From: a virus
Length of the DNA: 21,039 nt
Virus record (IMG/VR): IMGVR_UViG_3300020187_000266
Span: 1-21,039 of that record
Reading direction: 5' to 3' (one strand)
Numbering within the stretch: the stretch's first letter is position 1; each line of letters begins with the position of its first letter. Made by a program: the position numbers and the translations under genes. Positions 1 to 10,100 of the stretch are shown in pieces. The notes below the pieces were generated by a model, which worked only from the letters and a program-made list of their open reading frames with translations, did not search any database and was not told the DNA's origin.

Positions 1-798
1 CTTATAAAGCCGGTATTAGTTTCATTTCGACCATACATATATTTCCCATCGTGTGAAAAACTAGGATAGTATGTTGCTGGTATAGTTATAGCACCTGTAT
101 AACTGGCTGTACTTAGATCATATGCAGTTGTCATTGTATATTTGTGTAGATTAGTATTTGCTGAATGTCCATGCATATATAAATGCAATCCATCTGAACT
201 GATTTCAAGTGAATAAGGATTGAGATCTTGGGTTCCAACATAAAATTCATTACCTGCCCAATATGCAGTGCTTACGTCAAATGGCGTTCTCATTATGTAT
301 TCTACAATCTTATCTGAACCAGTACCAACTACAAACATTTTCTTACCATCATAACTTAATACCAAATCACGTGGTGCACTGAAATGCGGCGCTACATGAA
401 AGTAACCTGTTTGTGTAACTGAAGTAAGATCATATGGCGTTGCCAATGTAAATTGATAGACATAATCATTGTGGGAAGATATATAAAATTTTGTACCATC
501 TGGTGTAAATTCTATACTATTTGCATTACTGTGCCCGATCTGATAATATAGATCATAATGTCGTACATATGTTGCAGTTGATATATCAAAAGGAGTTGAT
601 AGGGTATGCTCATACAGATAACGACTAGCATGCATAACAAACAATTTAGTACCATCTATTGAGATTCTACTATTGTACATATCACCAAACTGGAATGTTT
701 TTAAATCAAATACAAAATCTGTTTCAGTAAATTCCCATGTGGTTACAGAAGGAGTTGCGACTACTGCCGTAGTAGCCGAGCCATCTACTCTGAATTGG
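1..798 (-). repeat. Direct repeat copy A (798-nt period) in the propeller fibre gene
   Basis: Position 1 begins a sequence (cttataaagccggtattagt) that recurs at 799. The two stretches align without a length change for 798 nt (266 codons), with scattered substitutions only. Copy A probably continues beyond the window, so its true boundary is unknown. The period is an exact multiple of three, so the copies keep the frame and encode the same series of about five blades ending in a DGSATTAV-type linker. Confidence 0.85.
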
Positions 799-3383
799 CT
801 TATAAAGCCGGTATTAGTTTCATTTCGACCATACATATATTTTCCATCATGTGAAAAACTAGGATAGTATAATGCTGGTATAGTTATAGCACCTGTATAA
901 CTGGCTGTACTTAGATCATATGCAGATGTCATTGAATATTTGTGTAGTTTGGTATTTCCTGATGAATGTCCATGCATATATAAATTCAATCCATCTGAAC
1001 TGATTTCAAGTGAATAAGGATTGGAATCTTGGACCCCGACATAAATTTCATTACCTGCCCAATATGCAGTGGTTACATCAAATGAAGTGTTCATCACGTA
1101 TTCTATAATCTTATCTGAACTAGAACCCAATACAAACATTTTCTTACCATCATAACTTAGTACCAAATCACGTGGTGCAGTTAGATGTGACGCTACATGA
1201 AAGTTACCTGTTTGTGTAACTGAAGTAAGATCATATGCGTTTGTCAATGTAAATTGATAGACATAATCATTGTGGGAAGCTATATAAAATTTTGTGCCAT
1301 CTGGTGCAAATTCTATACTATTTGCATTACTGTACCCGATCTGATAATATAGATCATATTGTTGTACATATGTTGCAGTTGATATATCAAAAGGGGTTGA
1401 TAGGGTATGTTCTCGTAAATAACGTTGAGCATGCATAACAAACAATTTAGTACCATCTATTGAGGTTCTACTATTGTACATATCACTAAACTGTAATGTT
1501 TTTAAATCAAATACAAAATCTGTTTCAGTAAATTCCCATGTGGTTGCAGAAGGAGTTACAGCCACTGCTGTAGGAGTTGAGCCATCTGTTTTATATTGAT
1601 GTTGGTAGTTACTTGAAGACCGAAAATATGTATATGTACCGTCTGATGACATTGATAAATTTTCCAAAGGAGCATCAAAGTAATGTATTGTTGGATTGTT
1701 AATATTAGCTGTTGCTACTGCAAAGGGACTAGTTAAAGTATATTCATATAAAGCATCTGTCGTTTTACCACCCATATACAACTTGTTTCCATCATTAGAA
1801 TACTTTATAAAGCAAGGAGTATCATCTTGTATTCCTATATAAGTTCTTGCACCGGTCCAATATGCAGTTGCAATATCATGAGGGGATGGCATCACGAATT
1901 CATATACACGATCTGTCGCCGTGCCAGCAAAGATAAGTTTTTTACCATCTTCTGTAACATTCATCGCAGTTATTGATGATTCCAAATGACCCACATATAA
2001 TTTTACCTTTGAAGAATTATCAACAGTTGTTATATCATATGGTGTTGAAAGTGTCCATTGTGCAATATATCTATATGAAGTATGTGGATTGAACATATAT
2101 ATCTTTGTTCCATCATCTGATATCTGACAAAAATTTACTGACTGATTATCTAGTTGGGTTTTACAATTCCATTGACCGATATAGTTCGCAGTTACAATAT
2201 CAAATGCTGATGATAATTGATATTGATTTACATATGTTTTATTATCTGATACAGTATATAGGTTTAATCCATCACGTGAAAATGACAAATCTGAATTTCC
2301 CACGAATGTTCTTGCATCACTAATCACACTAGTAATATCAAATTTCCAAGTGTCTGAGGATGCAGTTGGTGTTACAATATCATCTGTTGTAGATGTTAGA
2401 CTATATTGAACCATTACTCTATTTTCTGAAGTGTAAAGTTTGGACCCATCAGATGATATAGTAGCATGTTCTGCACCTTTAATCCAGGTTTGTACATTAT
2501 TATATACTGTGGTGGATATATCAAACGGAGTTGATAAATCATATTCATATAACGTATCACTACCTGCATCAAAAATATACATTTTTTCGCCAGTTTTTGA
2601 CATAACTATGGAACGTGCATCTGTTACTTGATTACTAATATCAAATTGTGCATCATCAAAAACTGCGGTTGTAATATCATAAGGAGTTCCCAACGTAAAC
2701 TGGTGAACTTCATCACTATTACCACCAGTTGTAAACATTTTGGTTCCTGCTGCGTTCATTATCATAGAATATATAGTATTCTCATATGTCGAAATTTGTA
2801 AAGTTTTCGATGCATTACTTGCAGTTGAAATATCATATGGTGTACTCATATCAAGAGTTTGTATTGACGTAGATCCACCCAAATAAAGATGTTCGCCGTT
2901 TCCTGATATTGTTATCATTTCAACTTCAACTGCCATTTCTCCATAATAATAATAATTATCAACATAGGCAGCAGTTGAAAGATCAAATGGTATAGACATA
3001 TTGTATTGGAATACACGCTGTGATTGAGCAATATACATTTTAGTACCATCGTCACTCATACTCATATTATTAACATGTGCGGGTGTACCAGCAGAACCAG
3101 ATGATACTAGTAGACCTTTGTCTACCATCAAAGTTTTAAAGTCTTTATTTGTTTTTTCTAACTTTGCAGACCAAGCAGGGGTGACTAAACTAGTATTATC
3201 ACTTAGATGAGAAATATCAGTAGGGATATCTGATAACTTTGCAACTGCAAATCCAGAAACAGTAGTACCATCATGTGCAACCAATCTATTTGTGGTTGTG
3301 TCAAATGTAACTTCTCCCTGTTCACCAGTAAAGGTAGTATGTTCAGATGTTGATCCTCGTCTAAATTGAATTGTATATGCCAT
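1..3383 (-). CDS. Large tail-fibre-like protein: Mtd-type N-terminus plus beta-propeller repeats (3' end outside window)
   Basis: The frame is open from the ATG at 3383 to the left edge (first whole codon at 3), giving at least 1127 residues with no stop. An AGGAG-like site (GGAGA) lies 8 nt upstream of the ATG. Residues 1-45 (MAYTIQFRRGSTSEH, then TGEQGEVTF and AHDGTT) match the N-terminal domain of the major tropism determinant family and closely resemble the start of the neighbouring gene at 4018. From about residue 105 the protein consists of roughly 50-residue repeats. Each has an S-x-DGTK-hydrophobic-Y core, a Q/E-Y-x-L strand and an STPFDISTA-type turn, the pattern of beta-propeller blades. 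The last two visible blocks are 266-residue near-copies holding about five blades each. Known of the family: the Mtd N-terminus anchors receptor-binding proteins to the tail. Inferred: a receptor-binding or adhesin fibre at the tail tip. The true C-terminus, which may carry the receptor-contact domain or a maturation domain, cannot be seen. Confidence 0.8.
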   Translation of the reverse strand, partial: MAYTIQFRRGSTSEHTTFTGEQGEVTFDTTTNRLVAHDGTTVSGFAVAKLSDIPTDISHLSDNTSLVTPAWSAKLEKTNKDFKTLMVDKGLLVSSGSAGTPAHVNNMSMSDDGTKMYIAQSQRVFQYNMSIPFDLSTAAYVDNYYYYGEMAVEVEMITISGNGEHLYLGGSTSIQTLDMSTPYDISTASNASKTLQISTYENTIYSMIMNAAGTKMFTTGGNSDEVHQFTLGTPYDITTAVFDDAQFDISNQVTDARSIVMSKTGEKMYIFDAGSDTLYEYDLSTPFDISTTVYNNVQTWIKGAEHATISSDGSKLYTSENRVMVQYSLTSTTDDIVTPTASSDTWKFDITSVISDARTFVGNSDLSFSRDGLNLYTVSDNKTYVNQYQLSSAFDIVTANYIGQWNCKTQLDNQSVNFCQISDDGTKIYMFNPHTSYRYIAQWTLSTPYDITTVDNSSKVKLYVGHLESSITAMNVTEDGKKLIFAGTATDRVYEFVMPSPHDIATAYWTGARTYIGIQDDTPCFIKYSNDGNKLYMGGKTTDALYEYTLTSPFAVATANINNPTIHYFDAPLENLSMSSDGTYTYFRSSSNYQHQYKTDGSTPTAVAVTPSATTWEFTETDFVFDLKTLQFSDMYNSRTSIDGTKLFVMHAQRYLREHTLSTPFDISTATYVQQYDLYYQIGYSNANSIEFAPDGTKFYIASHNDYVYQFTLTNAYDLTSVTQTGNFHVASHLTAPRDLVLSYDGKKMFVLGSSSDKIIEYVMNTSFDVTTAYWAGNEIYVGVQDSNPYSLEISSDGLNLYMHGHSSGNTKLHKYSMTSAYDLSTASYTGAITIPALYYPSFSHDGKYMYGRNETNTGFISQFRVDGSATTAVVATPSVTTWEFTETDFVFDLKTFQFGDMYNSRISIDGTKLFVMHASRYLYEHTLSTPFDISTATYVRHYDLYYQIGHSNANSIEFTPDGTKFYISSHNDYVYQFTLATPYDLTSVTQTGYFHVAPHFSAPRDLVLSYDGKKMFVVGTGSDKIVEYIMRTPFDVSTAYWAGNEFYVGTQDLNPYSLEISSDGLHLYMHGHSANTNLHKYTMTTAYDLSTASYTGAITIPATYYPSFSHDGKYMYGRNETNTGFI
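799..1596 (-). repeat. Direct repeat copy B (798-nt period) in the propeller fibre gene
   Basis: This is the partner of the copy at 1-798 and is nearly identical in DNA. Differences cluster in a few codons, for example YLYEHT against YLREHT and DGSATTAVVATP against DGSTPTAVAVTP. Upstream in the gene (about 1597-3080) the same blade pattern continues but is clearly more diverged. The duplication that made copies A and B is therefore younger than the repeat family itself. Confidence 0.85.
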
Positions 3384-3438
3384 TTATATTTCTCCGGTAT
3401 GGGTTTAATAGAATTAACTAATATTAATTTGTTAATCA

Positions 3439-3446
3439 TATTTATC
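3439..3446 (-). promoter_or_regulatory. Candidate late promoter GATAAATA, proximal copy
   Basis: The minus strand reads GATAAATA, matching the NATAAATA late motif known from T4-like phages, about 56 nt upstream of the ATG at 3383. It lies just after the terminator at 3478-3507, where a new transcript would be expected to begin. A second copy stands 16 nt further upstream. Confidence 0.55.
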
Positions 3447-3454
3447 TTCAATTA

Positions 3455-3462
3455 TATTTATC
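3455..3462 (-). promoter_or_regulatory. Candidate late promoter GATAAATA, distal copy
   Basis: This is a second GATAAATA on the minus strand, 16 nt upstream of the first and about 72 nt before the ATG at 3383. The same octamer occurring twice in a non-coding gap supports a promoter, though such AT-rich words also arise by chance in this DNA. Confidence 0.5.
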
Positions 3463-3477
3463 TCTCATTACGAATGG

Positions 3478-3507
3478 AAAAACTGCGACTTATAAAGCCA
3501 CAGTTTT
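3478..3507 (-). terminator. Intrinsic terminator after the 156-aa fibre gene
   Basis: The minus strand folds an 11-bp stem (AAAACTGTGGC with GTCGCAGTTTT, two G-T wobbles) around a 7-nt loop, ending in a run of five T. It lies about 40 nt downstream of the stop at 3548 and just before the two candidate promoters of the next gene. Confidence 0.75.
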
Positions 3508-3547
3508 AAACTATTTTAAAGTATAAATATTATTTAAAAATAATAGA

Positions 3548-4018
3548 TTACCAAGATGTTTGAACAACGGATCTTACCCAAAGATTTGGCGCTATGCATA
3601 CATACATAAATTCTCCTACTACTCTAACATCACCTTTATTTCCGTCAGAATTTGGCGAAGATGGAGCAGATGTGTTATTGTATACTTCCATACTACGATC
3701 AACATTATCACTACTCATGCTTTTATCACCAATATGAATAGTTCCTGCACTAAGATAAAGGTCTCTGAATTTCTTCTCTGCACTACCAAGATCATACGCT
3801 TCGTTAGTATCTGGTTTAATGTGACCATCCACGTTGCCATTTAAAAAGGTTGAAACGTCACTATCAGTATATGCTGCTTGGCTATGACCACCTGCAGTAG
3901 TCCCGTCATGAACAACCAATGAATTAGTTTCTGTATTTACTGTAACTTCACCGATCTCACCAGTAAAGGTTGAATGTTCAGCCGTTGTACCGCGTCTGAA
4001 TTGTACTGCATATGCCAT
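3548..4018 (-). CDS. Short tail-fibre protein with Mtd-like N-terminus
   Basis: This 156-residue protein starts at an ATG preceded by AGGAGA. Residues 1-45 (MAYAVQFRRGTTAEH, TGEIGEVTV, VVHDGTT) form the N-terminal docking domain of the major tropism determinant family. They are almost the same as the start of the gene at 3383, so the two are paralogues at this end. A middle segment near residues 68-95 (KPDTNEAYDLGS, KFRDLYLSAGTIHIG) is a motif common in tail-fibre and structural proteins of marine T4-like phages. The end (EFMYVCIAPNLWVR) is a short strand-rich motif typical of the same proteins. There is no receptor-binding C-type lectin domain, so this is not a full Mtd. It is probably a small fibre or adaptor protein of the tail tip. 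It lies between two propeller genes, with its own candidate promoter upstream and a terminator downstream. Confidence 0.8.
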   Translation of the reverse strand: MAYAVQFRRGTTAEHSTFTGEIGEVTVNTETNSLVVHDGTTAGGHSQAAYTDSDVSTFLNGNVDGHIKPDTNEAYDLGSAEKKFRDLYLSAGTIHIGDKSMSSDNVDRSMEVYNNTSAPSSPNSDGNKGDVRVVGEFMYVCIAPNLWVRSVVQTSW

Positions 4019-4071
4019 GATATGTTTCTCCTATTAATTTTAATGAATAATTTAATATTCTTGTATACTAT

Positions 4072-4079
4072 TATTTATT
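4072..4079 (-). promoter_or_regulatory. Candidate late promoter AATAAATA
   Basis: The minus strand reads AATAAATA in the gap before the 156-aa gene, about 54 nt from its ATG at 4018 and just after the hairpin at 4084-4111. It matches the NATAAATA late consensus. Its placement parallels the other module starts in this window. Confidence 0.5.
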
Positions 4080-4083
4080 ACTA

Positions 4084-4111
4084 ATTGTATGCCTATTATA
4101 AGGCATACAAT
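4084..4111 (-). terminator. Perfect 10-bp hairpin downstream of the giant propeller gene
   Basis: ATTGTATGCC and GGCATACAAT pair perfectly around an 8-nt loop, starting 18 nt past the stop of the 3180-aa gene. On the minus strand the 3' flank is not T-rich. The T run (tctatttttta) sits on the other side and would serve the plus strand. It may still end or protect the long minus-strand transcript, but a classic intrinsic terminator in the needed direction is not clear. Confidence 0.5.
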
Positions 4112-4128
4112 CTATTTTTTATATTGTA

Positions 4129-7100
4129 TCACAATGAAGTGAAAATGTAAGATTTACCTGAATTACTACCAAGAGCGTCATCTTCATATCGTGCACCGAC
4201 AATAAGTTTTTCATTTGAAACTGCAACTGAGTAACCGAATTGATCACTATCTCCACTGCCATCTGCATTTATGTTATCAATAGTTCTAGTATGATTACCT
4301 GTTAATGCATCAAATATGAATACTTTTCCACTATCAGTAACACCGGTTTCATCTTCTAGATAAGAACCCACAATGATTTGGTTATCTGAAATGTCTATTG
4401 CATTAGCAAATGCATCTCCTGTAGAATTATTTGGATTATCTATTGTATGCAATAGAGACAATGTGTGTGTGTCATACACATATGCTCTACCTTTACCAGC
4501 ATTTGCATTTTGTGCACCAACTACAAATTTATCACCATCAATTGCAACACTTAGACCGAAATACTCCTGGCCTACGCCGGCTGGGTTGTAGATTGGTTGA
4601 ATAGTGTTACTTGGTATGTGCATTATATATATTGCACTGGAGTAACTATCGGTTCTAACATATGCAGCACTCCATATTGCATAATCACCAGAAACATCAA
4701 CCTCACGCCCCATATTAAATCTCTGTGTTCTGGATGGATTGTCATATTTCTTGATATGATTAGTTGGGTTAGTACCTGTCATGTCATATATATAAACTGC
4801 GCCACCATTTGCATCACTAGCATTGTAATTTACACCAGATTGTTCTTCACCAGGAGCACCTACAATTGCGTATTTCCCGTCAATCGCAACAGAATTTCCA
4901 AAATTATCATATTGTTCATTTGGACTCGGATGTGGTATATGATGCAGCAACGAATAATCACTTCTATTAAATACATAAACAGAACCAGACCCATACATGC
5001 CAGTTGTTGATTTATCGTTATTTGCACCAACTATAATATAATCTTCAGATATATCTACTGAATACCCAAATTGATCACTTGATTTTCCATTGGCTAATCC
5101 ATCTGGATTAATAAGTGTATGCAGTAATGCACCAGTTGATGAATTTACTACGTATACAACACCAGAATTGCTTTGACCACTAGCATCTTCTGCATATGCA
5201 CCAATTACTGCTGTATCGCCATGAACTGCTACTGCGGAACCGAAGTAATCATTTGCTGTACTATCTGTTTCATTGAAATTGTCAATCGTCAATGTAGAAG
5301 ATATAGAAGTCCAATCGTAATCTGCAAACCTTTCAACACTACCACTACCACTAGTAACTGGTATACCTGCATTGCCATATGAGTCTGTAAATGCAATACT
5401 ATAAGTTACGTTACCTAGAGCATCGTTGGTATCTACTATATATGATGCAGTCCATTTGTTAGTATATCGTTCGGTATTAACATAAGATGATGATGTATTG
5501 GTTACAGTTGCACCTCCAGAATAGAATGTAACTACTGGTGTACCAATTATTTTATCAGCAATAAATGTAACTGTAACTTCATTTCCTGTTACCGCTCTAG
5601 TAGAGTCTTGATTACTTGATGCTAAATTAACATCTGATAATGTTGGTAATGTAGTAGAATCATCTGCGATTGAATCAAATATATATGCTTTTCCTGAGTT
5701 ATTACCAGATGTTTGAGATAATGCTTCCGCGTCATCTTCATATCTTGCACCAACAATGATCCTTTCATATGATATTGCAACTGAGTAACCGAATTCGTCA
5801 GAGGTTTGGTCTGGGCCAAATGCATTTGGATTATACAATGTCTTCAATTCTGAACCAGTTAATGCATCAAATATATATGCCACGCCCGCAGATTCTTGAT
5901 AATCTGTATTCCAAGGACCTGAATTATATACGTCTTCTAGATAAGAACCCACAATAACTCTATTATCTGAAATGTCTATTGCATTAGCAAATGCATCTCC
6001 TGTAGAATTATTTGGATTATCTATTGTATGCAATAGAGCTAATGTGTGTGTGTCATACACATATGCTCTACCTTTACCAGCATTTGCATTTTGTGCACCA
6101 ACTACAAATTTATCACCATCAATTGCAATACTTAGACCGAAATACTCCTGGCCTATGCCCGCTGGGTTGTAGATTGCTTTAATATTGTTACTTGGTATGT
6201 GCATTATATATATTGCACTAGAGTAACTATCGGTTCTAACATATGGAGCACTCCATATTGCATAATCACCAGAAACATCAACCTCACGCCCCATTTGATA
6301 TCTCTGTGTTCTGGATGGATTGTCATATTTCTTGATATGATTAGTTGGGTTAGTACCTGTCATGTCATATATATAAACTGCGCCACCATTTGCATCACTA
6401 GCATTGTAATTCACACCAGATTGTTCTTCATTTGGTGCACCTACAATTGCGTATTTCCCGTCAATCGCAACAGAATGTCCAAAATTATCATATTGTTCAT
6501 TTGGACTCGGATGTGGTATATGATGTAGTAATCCATAAGTAGCCCTATTAAATACATAAACAGAACCAGCCCCATACATGCCAGTTGTTGATTTATCGTT
6601 ATTTGCACCAACTATTATATAATCTTCAGATATATCTACTGAATACCCAAAATTATCACTTGATTTTCCATTGGCTAATCCATCTGGATTAATAAGTGTA
6701 TGCAGTAATGCACCAGTCACTGAATTCACTACGTATACAACACCAGAATTGCTTTGACCACTAGCATCTTCTGCATATGCACCAATTACTGCTGTATCGC
6801 CATGAACTGCTACTGCGTAACCGAAGTAATCATTTGCTGTACTACCTGTTTCATTGAAATTGTCAATCGTTAACATTGAAGGATGTGCTGACCAATTTGC
6901 TATGCTTTGTATATCAACACTACCACTACCACTAGTAACTGGTATACCTGCATTGCCATATGAGTCTGTAAATGAGATACTATAAGTTACATTACCTTTA
7001 GTATCATTAGTATCTACTATATATGTTGCAGTCCATTTGTTAGTATATAGTTCGGTATTAACATAAGATGGTGTATTGGTTACAATTGCACCACCAGAAT

Positions 7101-10100
7101 AGAATGTAACTATTGGTGACGATATTAATTTATCTGAAATTAAAGTTATTATAACTTCATTTCCTGCTACTGCTCTAGTAGAATCTGTATTGTTTGATGC
7201 TAAATTAACATCTGATAATGTTGGTAATGTAGTAGAATCATCTGCGATTGAATCAAATATATATGCTTTTCCTGAGTTATTACCAGATGTTTGAGATAAT
7301 GCTTCAGCATCATCTTCGTATCTTGCACCAGCAATGATCCTTTCATATGATATTGCAACTGAGTAACCGAATTGGTCATCGGTTTGGTCTGGGCCAAATG
7401 CATTTGGATTATATAATGTCCGCATTTGCAAACCAGTTAATGCATCAAATATATATGCCACGCCCGCAGATTCTTGATAATCTGCATTCCAAGGACCTGA
7501 ATTATATACGTCTTCTAGATAAGAACCCACAACAACTCTATTATCTGAAATGGCTATTGCATTAGCAAATGCATCTCCTGTAGAATTATTTGGATTATCT
7601 ATTGTATGCAATAGAGCTAATGTGTGCGTGTCATACACATATGCTCTACCTTTACCAGAATTTGCATTTTGTGCACCAACTACAAATTTATCACCATCAA
7701 TTGCAACACTTAGACCGAAATACTCCTGGCCTATGCCGCCTGGGTTGTAGATTGCTTTAATATTGTTACTTGGTATGTGCATTATATATATTGCACTGGA
7801 GTAACTATCGGATCTAGTATAAGGGGCGCTCCATATTGCATAATCACCAGAAACATCAACATCCTGCCCCATGCGATATCGATGTGTTCTAGATGGATTG
7901 TCGTATCTCTTGATATAATTAGTTGGGTTAGTACCTGTCATGTCATATATATAAACTACGCCACCATTATTGTTATTACCATCAGTGTTGCTCACATTAT
8001 ATTGTTCTTCATTTGGCGCACCTACAATTGCGTATTTCCCGTCAATCGCAACAGAATGTCCAAAATTATCATAAGTTTCATTTGGACTCGGATGTGGTAT
8101 ATGATGTAGTAATGAATAATCACTTCTATTAAATACATAAACAGAACCAGCCCCATACATGCCAGTTGTTGATCTATCGCCACTTGCACCAACTATAATA
8201 TAATCTTCAGATATATCTACTGAATACCCAAAATTATCACTTGATTTTCCATTGGCTAATCCATCTGGATTAATAAGTGTGTACAGCAATTCACCAGTCA
8301 ATGAATTTACTACGTATACAACACCAGAATCGCTTTGACCACTAGCATCTTCTGCAAATGCACCAATTACTGCTGTATCGCCATGAACTGCTACTGCGTA
8401 ACCGAAGTAATCATTAGCACTTGCACCAACCGAATTTGGATTGTCAATCGTTAACATTGAAGGAGTTGCTGACCAATTTGCTATGTTTTGTATATCAACA
8501 CTACCACTACCACTAGTAACTGGTATACCTGCATTGCCATATGAGTCTGTAAATGCAATACTATAAGTTACATTACCTTTAGTATCATTAGTATCTACTA
8601 TATATCTTACATTCCATATATTACTATTGCGATCAATTGTATTCTGATATATGTCATATTGGGCAGCAGTTGATACATTAGTAACAGAATTTCCGCCAGA
8701 ATAGAATGTAACTACTGGTGTGCCAATTATTTTATCAGCAATAAATGTAACTATGACTTCATTTCCTGCTACCGCTCTAGTAGAATCTGTATTATTTGAT
8801 AGTAACTTAACGTCTGATAATGTTGGTAACGTAGCAGAATCATCTGCGATTGAATCAAATATATATGCCTTTCCTGAGTTATTACCAGATGTTTGAGATA
8901 ATGCGTCAGCATCATCTTCATATCTTGCACCAGCAATGATCCTTTCATATGATATTGCAACTGAGTAACCGAATTGGTCATCGGTTTGGTCTGGGCCAAA
9001 TGCATTTGGATTATACAATGTCTGTAATTCTGAACCAGTTAATGCATCAAATATATATGCAACGCCCGCAGATACTTGATAATCTGTATTCCAAGGACCT
9101 GAATTATATACGTCTTCTAGATAAGAACCCACAATAACTCTATTATCTGAAATATCTACTGCACTAGCAAATGCATCTTCTGTAGAATTATTTGGATTAT
9201 CTATTGTATGCAATAGAGCTAATGTGTTTGTGTCATATATATATGCTCTACCTTTACCAGAATCTGCATTTTGTGCACCAACTACAAATTTATCACCATC
9301 AATTGCAAGACTTGTACCGAAATACTCCTGGCCTATGCCGCCTGGGTTGTAGATTGCTTTAATATTGTTACTTGGTATGTGCATTATATATATTGCAGGG
9401 GCGAAATTGGTGGTTCTAACATATGGAGCACTCCATATTGCATAATCACCAGAAACATCAACATCACGCCCCATTTGATATCTCTGTGTTCTAGATGGAT
9501 TGTCGTATCTCTTGATATAATTAGTTGGGTTAGTACCTGTCATGTCATATATATAAACTACGCCACCATTATTGTTATTACCATCAGTGTTGCTCACATT
9601 ATATTGTTCTTCATTTGGCGCACCTACAATTGCGTATTTCCCGTCAATCGCAACAGAATGTCCAAAATTATCATAAGTTTCATTTGGACTCGGATGTGGT
9701 ATATGATGTAGTAATGAATAATCACTTCTATTAAATACATAAACAGAACCAGCCCCATACATGCCAGTTGTTGATCTATCGCCACTTGCACCAACTATAA
9801 TATAATCTTCAGATATATCTACTGAATACCCAAAATTATCACTTGATTTTCCATTGGCTAATCCATCTGGATTAATAAGTGTGTACAGCAATTCACCAGT
9901 CAATGAATTTACTACGTATACAACACCAGAATCGCTTTGACCACTAGCATCTTCTGCAAATGCACCAATTACTGCTGTATCGCCATGAACTGCTACTGCG
10001 TAACCGAAGTAATCATTAGCACTTGCACCAACCGAATTTGGATTGTCAATCGTTAACATTGATGCAACACTAGACCAATTTGCTATGTTTTGTATATCAA

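Noticed and set aside
3203-3451. An 82-residue minus-strand frame crossing the start of the left fibre gene
   Set aside because: It overlaps the Mtd-type N-terminus in another frame and covers the non-coding gap with the candidate promoters.
1-4018. A diversity-generating retroelement, suggested by the Mtd-like N-termini
   Set aside because: No reverse transcriptase, template repeat or C-type lectin variable region is visible. The likeness is limited to the docking domain.
5622-9005. Minus-strand short frames of 67-78 residues near 5622, 7200 and 8769
   Set aside because: They are alternative-frame readings of the same repeated linker region within the giant gene and have no start signals of their own.
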